Part shown: positions 58,481 through 64,000 of the stretch, piece by piece | Position numbering within the stretch: the first letter of the stretch is position 1 | How the letters are laid out: the number at the start of each line of letters is the position of its first letter | Assembly: GCA_964634465.1 (NCBI GenBank) | Contig: CAZWLY010000003.1 | Coordinates: forward strand, 62,001 to 126,000 | Reading direction: 5' to 3' | Length of the DNA stretch: 64,000 nt | Origin: CAZWLY01 sp964634465 | Lineage (GTDB): Bacteria; Desulfobacterota; Desulfarculia; G963662305 | The notes under the pieces: generated by a model | Seen by the model: the letters and a program-made list of their open reading frames with translations, nothing else | The model's database searches: none | Told to the model about the DNA's origin: nothing | Position numbers and translations under genes: made by a program

Positions 58481-58510
58481 AAAAGGGGGCGCGGCCCGGC
58501 CGCGCCCCCC
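58481..58510 (-). terminator. Rho-independent terminator of the corrinoid methyltransferase operon
   Basis: A perfect 11 bp stem (58485-58495 with 58499-58509) with a three-base loop. On the minus strand it is followed by TTTT (58484-58481). It lies 26 bp after the last gene of the minus-strand operon. Confidence 0.75.
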
Positions 58511-58535
58511 GGATTCGACGGCGGCCGTTCTCCGC

Positions 58536-59333
58536 TCAGAACTCGAACATCTGCCTCCGATAGGCCTTCAAGTAGTTCATGCAGTACTCGTCCCGACCGG
58601 CCAAGGCCTCGGCGGCGACGATTACGGCCATCATCCGTCTGTCCAGCGGGTTGACGATCGCTCCGTTGAGCCCCTTGGCGATGGCCATGGTCATGAAGGT
58701 CTGGTTCAGGAACTTGCGCTCCGGCAGGCCGTAAGAGATGTTGGACAGGCCGCAGATGGTGTTGACGCCCGGGAAGCCGGTCATGATCCGCTCGACGGCG
58801 GTCAAGAACTCGACCCCGAAACTGGAGTTGGTGGCCACCGGCTGAACCAGTGGATCGACGTAGATGTTGGTCAAGGCGACGTCGTTCTTCACCAGGCCGT
58901 TGATCAGCTCGTCGGCGATCTTGAGCCGCTGGTCGGCCGTTTCGGGCATGCCCGCATCGGACATGCACAGCGCGACCACTCTCAGATCGGTCCCGGATAT
59001 GACCGGCAACAGCTCGTCGTAGCGCTCTTTCTCCAACGAGATGGAGTTGACCATGGCCGGGCCCTTGTGGACCGAAAGCGCCGCCTCCACTGCGGCCGGG
59101 TCGGGGCTGTCGAGACAGCAGGGGGCCTCGACCGCCTCCTGAACGATCTCCACCAGCCACTTGAGGTAATCGGCCTCTTGACCGACGAAGACGCCGGCGT
59201 TGACGTCGATGAAGTCCGCTCCGGCCTCGGCCTGATCCCTGGCCACCTCTTGGAGGTAGGCCGCATCCTTGTTCTCAATCGCCTCTTTTATCTTCTTGCG
59301 AGAGGCGTTGATCAACTCTCCCACGACAATCAT
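58536..59333 (-). CDS. Methyltetrahydrofolate:corrinoid methyltransferase (MtgA/AcsE-like)
   Basis: A 265-residue pterin-binding TIM barrel. Asp75, Asn96 and Asp160 lie where the pterin-contacting residues of the Moorella AcsE enzyme are, and GLSNISYGLP (195-204) holds the Asn linked to N5 protonation. It would move a methyl group between the corrinoid protein and tetrahydrofolate. It is the last gene of the operon, 14 bp after the corrinoid gene, and is followed by a terminator. In betaine-using anaerobes such a protein (MtgA) works in the direction of methyl-H4folate formation. Confidence 0.88.
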   Translation of the reverse strand: MIVVGELINASRKKIKEAIENKDAAYLQEVARDQAEAGADFIDVNAGVFVGQEADYLKWLVEIVQEAVEAPCCLDSPDPAAVEAALSVHKGPAMVNSISLEKERYDELLPVISGTDLRVVALCMSDAGMPETADQRLKIADELINGLVKNDVALTNIYVDPLVQPVATNSSFGVEFLTAVERIMTGFPGVNTICGLSNISYGLPERKFLNQTFMTMAIAKGLNGAIVNPLDRRMMAVIVAAEALAGRDEYCMNYLKAYRRQMFEF

Positions 59334-59347
59334 TGCTGTTTACTCCT

Positions 59348-59974
59348 TTAACCGGCCACCAGACTGCGGGCCAACGCCACCGCACTCGGCGCGTCCTCAC
59401 TGTAGCCGTCGGCTCCGATTTTGTCGGCGAAATCCTTGGTCACCGGCGCGCCGCCGACCATGGTCTTGACTCCCAGCCCTTGTCCGTTGAATGCGGCGAT
59501 CGCCGCCTCCATGGCCGGCATGGTCGTCGTCAACAGGGCCGACAGGGCCACGATGTCGGCCCCGTTGTCCTTGATCGAGGCGATGAAGGCTTCCGCGTCC
59601 ACGTCCACGCCCAGGTCGATCACGTTGAAGCCGGCTCCCTCCAGCATCATCGCCACCAGGTTCTTGCCGATGTCGTGCAAGTCGCCCTTGACCGTGCCGA
59701 TGACGATCGTTCCCTTGGGCTTGGAGTCGGTATCCGACAAAAGCGGTCGCAGCACCTCCAGCCCGGCCTTCATCGCCTGGGCGGCCATCAACATCTCCGG
59801 CACGAACAACACGCCCTCGGAAAAGCGCTTGCCCACCTCGTCCATGGCCCCGATAAGGCCGTCGTTCAAGATTACATTGATCTCGGTTCCGGCGTCCAGT
59901 TCGGCCTTGACCAGATCGGGTACGCCGGCCTCGTTGAAGTCGAGAACCGCCTGGTAAACGTCGGTCACTGCCAT
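59348..59974 (-). CDS. Cobalamin-binding corrinoid methyl carrier (MttC/MtbC-like)
   Basis: A 208-residue corrinoid protein. The N-terminal helical cap (about 1-85) is followed by the B12 domain with DLHDIG (Asp98, His100, Gly103), the DxHxxG signature whose His binds cobalt from below. TTTMPAM and VGGAPVT complete the nucleotide-tail pocket. The ATG at 59974 has a GGAGAG upstream; an earlier in-frame start would add 18 residues. It carries the methyl group from the MttB-like enzyme to the folate methyltransferase encoded next. Confidence 0.91.
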   Translation of the reverse strand: MAVTDVYQAVLDFNEAGVPDLVKAELDAGTEINVILNDGLIGAMDEVGKRFSEGVLFVPEMLMAAQAMKAGLEVLRPLLSDTDSKPKGTIVIGTVKGDLHDIGKNLVAMMLEGAGFNVIDLGVDVDAEAFIASIKDNGADIVALSALLTTTMPAMEAAIAAFNGQGLGVKTMVGGAPVTKDFADKIGADGYSEDAPSAVALARSLVAG

Positions 59975-60033
59975 TTGTCTCTCCTCTCCCTTCCGGTCCG
60001 GCGTCTGTCGCCGGCCGGCTTTTGCCAAAAAGC

Positions 60034-61449
60034 TCAGCGCCCCTTCCGCCGGGCCACGTAATCCTTGAGCGCCGCCTCCACGGCCGGATCGATGTCCGGC
60101 CGGCGATACGCCTCCAGGCGCTCGCGGAGCAACTCCGAGGCCGCCTCGTCCACCCGTTTACCGCCGGCCGCCTTCCAGCCGGCGTAATTGTTGCGGCTCA
60201 TGAGCCGGGGCAGGAAAAACTCGGTCCGGCAAAGCGTAAACGTCTTGGGTTGGGTCAAATACTGGCCGCCGATGCCGACCGACTCGATCATCTCGAGATC
60301 GATGCTCTCCTCGGTGATGTCCGTCGGTTTGATCAGCTTCCGGACGACGCCGCACATCTCCTCGTCCAACAAGAACTTCTCGAAGCTCATGGCGATGTAG
60401 GAGCCCAGGATGCCGGCGGCGTGGAGGATGAAGTTGATGCCGCCTCGGGCCGCGGTGGAGAGGGCCAACATCGACTCCGCCCCGGCCTGGCCGTCGGGAA
60501 CGAGGGCGTCGGTCAAGGCGCCGCCGCCGCGACTCGGTAGATTGTAGAACCGGGCCATCTGGGCGGTGGCGGAGACCAAGACCGAGAGCTCCGGAGCGCC
60601 GATGGACAGCGCCCCGGTCCGCATGTCCATGGCCGACGAGGTCGAGCCGTAAACGACCGGTGCGCCCGGCCGGACCAGTTGGGCCAGGGTGACGCCGGCC
60701 AGTATCTCGGCGTTCTGGAGGGCGATCACCCCGGCCAGGGTGACCGGTCCCGAGGAGCCGGCCATGATCAACGAGGCGATGACGCAGGCCTGGTTGGCCC
60801 GGGCCAGCTCGATGAGCGAGGAGGCCATCTCTCCCGAGAATTGAAGCGGCGACAGAGAGTTGCACAGCGAGACGGTGTAGGTGGTTTCGGTCGCGTCCTC
60901 GCCGAAGAGAATCTTCAGCATCGCCACGCAATCGGCCGCCCCTTCCCTGGAGACCGGACTGCCCATGAACGGCTTGTCGCAAAGGAGGATGCTCGACAAA
61001 AGCATGTCCAGATGGACCGTGGCCGGCGCCACGTCGTGCGGTTCGACCATCATGAAGCCGTTCATGTCGATGTATTCAGAGGTCTGTACCAGCCGGCAGA
61101 AATCGTCGTAGTCGGCCAGCCTCGCCTGGCGCTGCTCGCCTTCGGCGGTGATGACGAACGGCGCTCCGTAGCCGGGCAGGAAGACGAAATCGTCTTCGCC
61201 GATGGCGAGGCTCTTTTCCGGATTTCGGGCGGTGACGGTGAACCTGGCCGGGCAGGTCTCGAGGGCCTTGGCGACCTGGGCTTCCGAGAAGAAGACCTTC
61301 CTGCCGTCAACCGCAAAACCGTGGTCCTTGAAGATCTCAACGGCCTCATCGTCGTTGAAGGCCACGCCGGTGTTGGCCAGAAGAGCCATGGCCGCGTCAT
61401 GGATCCTGGTCAACTCCTCCTGGGAAAACGTCTGCAGACGATCGTACAT
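60034..61449 (-). CDS. MttB-family trimethylamine/betaine methyltransferase without pyrrolysine
   Basis: A 471-residue member of the MttB superfamily. The frame is complete with no in-frame TAG, so it is a non-pyrrolysine member, a group that includes glycine betaine (MtgB), proline betaine and carnitine methyltransferases. The N-terminus (LQTFSQEELTRIHDAAMALLANTGVAF) and the GYGAPFVI and GSTSSAMDMRTGALSIGAPE segments are typical. It should transfer one methyl group from a quaternary amine to the corrinoid protein. It lies between a dimethylglycine-dehydrogenase-like gene and the corrinoid gene, which favours glycine betaine as substrate (inference). Confidence 0.88.
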   Translation of the reverse strand: MYDRLQTFSQEELTRIHDAAMALLANTGVAFNDDEAVEIFKDHGFAVDGRKVFFSEAQVAKALETCPARFTVTARNPEKSLAIGEDDFVFLPGYGAPFVITAEGEQRQARLADYDDFCRLVQTSEYIDMNGFMMVEPHDVAPATVHLDMLLSSILLCDKPFMGSPVSREGAADCVAMLKILFGEDATETTYTVSLCNSLSPLQFSGEMASSLIELARANQACVIASLIMAGSSGPVTLAGVIALQNAEILAGVTLAQLVRPGAPVVYGSTSSAMDMRTGALSIGAPELSVLVSATAQMARFYNLPSRGGGALTDALVPDGQAGAESMLALSTAARGGINFILHAAGILGSYIAMSFEKFLLDEEMCGVVRKLIKPTDITEESIDLEMIESVGIGGQYLTQPKTFTLCRTEFFLPRLMSRNNYAGWKAAGGKRVDEAASELLRERLEAYRRPDIDPAVEAALKDYVARRKGR

Positions 61450-61584
61450 TGCCGAACTCCTCGACTGGCCCCGGCCGGTCCGGGCGGCGCTCTGGACGCT
61501 CCGCCGCTCAAGATCGGTCGGCGATCGGCTTGACCGCCGCCGGGATGCTCACTCCCGACGGCGATCGGTTGTCTCTATCCAAGC

Positions 61585-64000
61585 CTAGCCCTTGAGGCTT
61601 TCGTTCTTGGGGTCGTAGAGCGGCATCGCCACCACCTCGGCCGGGAAGCGCTCGTCCAGGATCTCGACCTCGAGCTTGACGCCGGGCTCGGCCAGTTCGG
61701 GTTTGACGTAACCCATGGCCAACGACTTACCGACCCGGTGACCGTAGCCGCCGGAGGAGGTCATGCCGACGTACTCGCCGTCCTTCCAGATGGCGTTGTA
61801 GCCGTAGGCGTCGGCGTCGGCGGCCTCGACGACCATCAGCACCAGCCTGGCCGGCACGCCCTCTTCCTTTTGTTTGATCAGGGCCTCCCGGCCGATGAAC
61901 TCGCCCTTGTCGAGCTTGACCTGCCAATCCAGGCCCGCTTCCCACGGCGTGTGGTGGATGTTCAGTTCGCCCTTCCAGGTGCAGTAGCCCTTCTCCAGCC
62001 GCATGGAGTCCATGGCCCGGATGCCGAAATTGGCGATGCCGAACTCCTGGCCGGCCTCCATCAGCTTGTCGTAGAGATAGAGCTGCTGCTCGATGGGGTG
62101 GAACAGCTCCCAACCCAACTCACCGACGAAGTTGAGGCGGTTGGCCCTGACCGGCACGTGGTCGATCAGTATCTCCTGGCTGGTGGCGAAGGGGAAAGCC
62201 GCGTTCGACATGTCGGTTTCGGTCAGCTTCTGAATGAGCTCCCTGGACTTGGGCCCGGCGACGACGAGACAACCGTAGGCGGTGGTGAAGTCTTTGAGCT
62301 CGACGCTGCCGTCGTCGGGCAGGTTGAGGAGCAAGTGATGGTGATCGTGGCGCTTGGCCACGGCGGCGGTGATGATCCACCATCTGTCCTCGCCGACCTT
62401 GGTCGCCGTCATGTCACACAGGAAGGTGCCCTGCTCGGTCAAGGCCGGGAAGATGGCGATTTTGCCGATCTCGGTCGGGACCTTGTTGCAGGACAGCCGA
62501 TCCAGGTAGGCCTCGGCGCCGGGACCGGCCACCTCGAACTTGGAGAAGCCGGAAAGATCGAGGACGCCGACGCCCTCCATGACCTTCCGGCACTCCTCGC
62601 CCACCGGCTCGTGCCAGTTGGTCCGCCGCCAGGAATCGACGTCTTTGTCCCCCGGGCCGTTGGGGGAGAACCACTGGGCCCGCTCCCAGCCGAAGGCGTC
62701 GCCGAAGACCGCGCCGGCCACCTTCTGCCGCTCGTAGATCGGGGCCGTCTTGACCGGCCGGGCCGCGTCCCGGAACTGGTGGGGGAAGGGAATGGCGTAG
62801 ATGCGCGGGTAGGTGTCGGCGATCTTCTGGAGGTTGTAACACTTGTTGGCGTAAGAGCCGTAGCGCCTGGAGTCGGCCGGCCAGAGGTCGATCGAGGGCT
62901 GGCCCTCCATGATCCACTCGGCCAGATACCGGCCGATGCCGCCGGCCTGGGTGATGCCGAAGGAATAGCCGCAGCACAGCCAGAAGTTCTTGAGCGGGAA
63001 GGCCGGGCCGACCAGGGGATCGGCGTTGGGAGTGTAGGTGATCGGGCCGCAGACGATGTGCTTCAGCCCGGCGTTCTCCATCACCGGGAAGCGCTTGAGG
63101 CAGGCCTCGACGTAAGGGGTGATCCGATCCAGGTCGATGGGTAGCTCGCTCTGGGCGTAGTCCCAGGGCACGCCCTCGGGGTGCCAGGGCACGCCCTTGG
63201 ACTCGTACATGCCCAGGATGAAGCTGTCCATCTCCTGGCGGAAGTAGATGGACAGGTCCGGGTCGCGCACCAGGGGGAAGTGCTTCCTCATCTGCTGCCG
63301 CTCGGCCGCATCGGGAATCGTCTCGAAGAGGATGTGATGATGCTCGCAGGCGATGGACGGGATGTCCAGCCCGACCATCCGGCCCACCTCCGGCGCCCAC
63401 AAACCGCCGGCGTTGACCACGTGCTCGCAGGTGATGTCGCCCTGGTCGGTGTGGACCACCCACTCGCCGCTCTTGTTGCGGGTGATGTCCTCCACCTTGG
63501 TGTAGCGGTAGATCTCGGCCCCGTACTTCCGGGCGCCGATGGCCATGGCCTGGGTGACGCCGTTGGGGTCCACGTCGCCGTCATCGGGGTGCCACAGCGC
63601 GCCCAAAAGGCCGTCGGTGTTGATCAGCGGGTGGAGTTTTTTGATCTCCTCCGGCCCGATCACCTCGACGTTCAAGCCCAGGCAGCGGTCCTTGGTGGCG
63701 TTGTATTTAAGCTCGTCCATCCGCTCCGGGGTGGAGCCGAGGCGCAGCGCGCCGGTGGTGTGCCAACCGGTCGGCTGCTCGGTCTCTTCTTCCAGGGCCT
63801 GGTAGAGCTCGACCGACCACATCTGGACCTTGGCCTCGTAATAGTTGGGATGATAGAAAGAGCAGTTGCCGGCCGCCAGCCAGGTCGAACCGGAGGTCAA
63901 CTCGTTCTTCTCCACCAACACCACGTCTTTCCAGCCGAACTTGGCCAGGTGGTAGAGGACGCCGCAACCGATGGCCCCGCCGCCGATCACGACCACGCGC
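61585..64000 (-). CDS. Dimethylglycine/sarcosine dehydrogenase-like flavoprotein with GcvT domain, 5' partial
   Basis: At least 803 residues; the frame runs off the right edge, so only a few N-terminal residues are missing. VVVIGGGAIGCG is the FAD-binding start; the DAO domain spans about 1-390 and a GcvT-like folate-binding domain about 430-790. The protein resembles dimethylglycine dehydrogenase throughout. The His that carries covalent FAD in that enzyme (STWHAAG) is Leu here (STWLAAG, Leu40 counted from the GTG at 63996), so FAD is probably not covalently bound. It would demethylate dimethylglycine or sarcosine and pass the C1 unit to folate. Confidence 0.87.
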   Translation of the reverse strand, partial: RVVVIGGGAIGCGVLYHLAKFGWKDVVLVEKNELTSGSTWLAAGNCSFYHPNYYEAKVQMWSVELYQALEEETEQPTGWHTTGALRLGSTPERMDELKYNATKDRCLGLNVEVIGPEEIKKLHPLINTDGLLGALWHPDDGDVDPNGVTQAMAIGARKYGAEIYRYTKVEDITRNKSGEWVVHTDQGDITCEHVVNAGGLWAPEVGRMVGLDIPSIACEHHHILFETIPDAAERQQMRKHFPLVRDPDLSIYFRQEMDSFILGMYESKGVPWHPEGVPWDYAQSELPIDLDRITPYVEACLKRFPVMENAGLKHIVCGPITYTPNADPLVGPAFPLKNFWLCCGYSFGITQAGGIGRYLAEWIMEGQPSIDLWPADSRRYGSYANKCYNLQKIADTYPRIYAIPFPHQFRDAARPVKTAPIYERQKVAGAVFGDAFGWERAQWFSPNGPGDKDVDSWRRTNWHEPVGEECRKVMEGVGVLDLSGFSKFEVAGPGAEAYLDRLSCNKVPTEIGKIAIFPALTEQGTFLCDMTATKVGEDRWWIITAAVAKRHDHHHLLLNLPDDGSVELKDFTTAYGCLVVAGPKSRELIQKLTETDMSNAAFPFATSQEILIDHVPVRANRLNFVGELGWELFHPIEQQLYLYDKLMEAGQEFGIANFGIRAMDSMRLEKGYCTWKGELNIHHTPWEAGLDWQVKLDKGEFIGREALIKQKEEGVPARLVLMVVEAADADAYGYNAIWKDGEYVGMTSSGGYGHRVGKSLAMGYVKPELAEPGVKLEVEILDERFPAEVVAMPLYDPKNESLKG

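Noticed and set aside
56587..59160. An 857-codon open frame on the minus strand
   Set aside because: It is antisense to the SDR-radical SAM fusion and overlaps the methyltransferase gene in another frame; no domain is recognisable.
58461..59351. A plus-strand gene opposite the folate methyltransferase
   Set aside because: The minus-strand frame carries conserved pterin-binding residues; the plus-strand translation has no recognisable features.
60034..61449. A pyrrolysine-containing trimethylamine methyltransferase
   Set aside because: The full-length frame has no in-frame TAG, and TAG serves as an ordinary stop codon elsewhere in the window.
1..64000. tRNA, rRNA, CRISPR arrays, insertion sequences or attachment sites
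   Set aside because: I looked for repeats with spacers, transposase-like proteins, terminal inverted repeats and cloverleaf-like stretches and saw none that I could support.

Overview
The window looks like chromosomal DNA from a GC-rich (by eye about two thirds G+C), Gram-negative, probably anaerobic bacterium. Lineage is inference: an outer-membrane beta-barrel protein and a GT9 heptosyltransferase-like enzyme argue for an outer membrane, and a corrinoid methyltransferase operon beside carbamoyltransferase/SxtJ/DUF5989 cassettes would fit Desulfobacterota (former Deltaproteobacteria). Genes are tightly packed, often with 1-8 bp overlaps (ATGA, GTGA, TTGA, TGATG), and GTG and TTG starts are common.

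Bases 1-8.7 kb: a nonulosonic-acid (legionaminic-type) sugar operon. It holds the end of a hydrolysing UDP-GlcNAc 2-epimerase (NeuC/LegG), a NeuD/PglD-like acetyltransferase, the HisF/HisH/WbpG-type amidotransferase trio, a small cysteine-rich protein, a CBS-nucleotidyltransferase (PtmE type), LegB dehydratase, LegC aminotransferase and a formyltransferase-like protein. NeuB- and NeuA-type genes would be expected just upstream of the window.

Bases 8.8-42.5 kb: a very large surface-glycan cluster. It has a capsule-type transferase, a FemAB-like acyltransferase, a WlbA/WlbC-type pair for a 3-amino sugar, many GT4 enzymes, a GT9, a GT2, two radical-SAM/SPASM proteins, a Wzx-type flippase, a GT-C membrane transferase, an SDR epimerase, an AsnB-type amidotransferase, a NodB-type deacetylase, and a tandem duplication of a two-gene module (DUF2142-like GT-C membrane protein plus a periplasmic protein with a transmembrane helix at each end).

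Bases 42.5-54.6 kb: a membrane-anchored SGNH protein, two carbamoyltransferase cassettes with SxtJ- and DUF5989-type small membrane proteins (one complete, one with a reduced SxtJ), a methyltransferase, an aminotransferase, two more glycosyltransferases and a beta-barrel protein. Two DUF5989-type genes are very short (57 and 52 codons).

Bases 54.6-58.5 kb: the strand changes. An alpha/beta hydrolase and a frameshifted coiled-coil protein are on the minus strand. A divergent gene encodes a single-chain fusion of a short-chain dehydrogenase and a radical-SAM/SPASM enzyme, the most unusual protein here.

Bases 58.5-64 kb (minus strand): a one-carbon operon ending at a strong terminator. It encodes a dimethylglycine/sarcosine-dehydrogenase-like flavoprotein (cut by the window edge), a non-pyrrolysine MttB-family methyltransferase, its corrinoid protein and a methyl-H4folate:corrinoid methyltransferase. 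Together these suggest stepwise demethylation of a quaternary amine such as glycine betaine into the folate pool.
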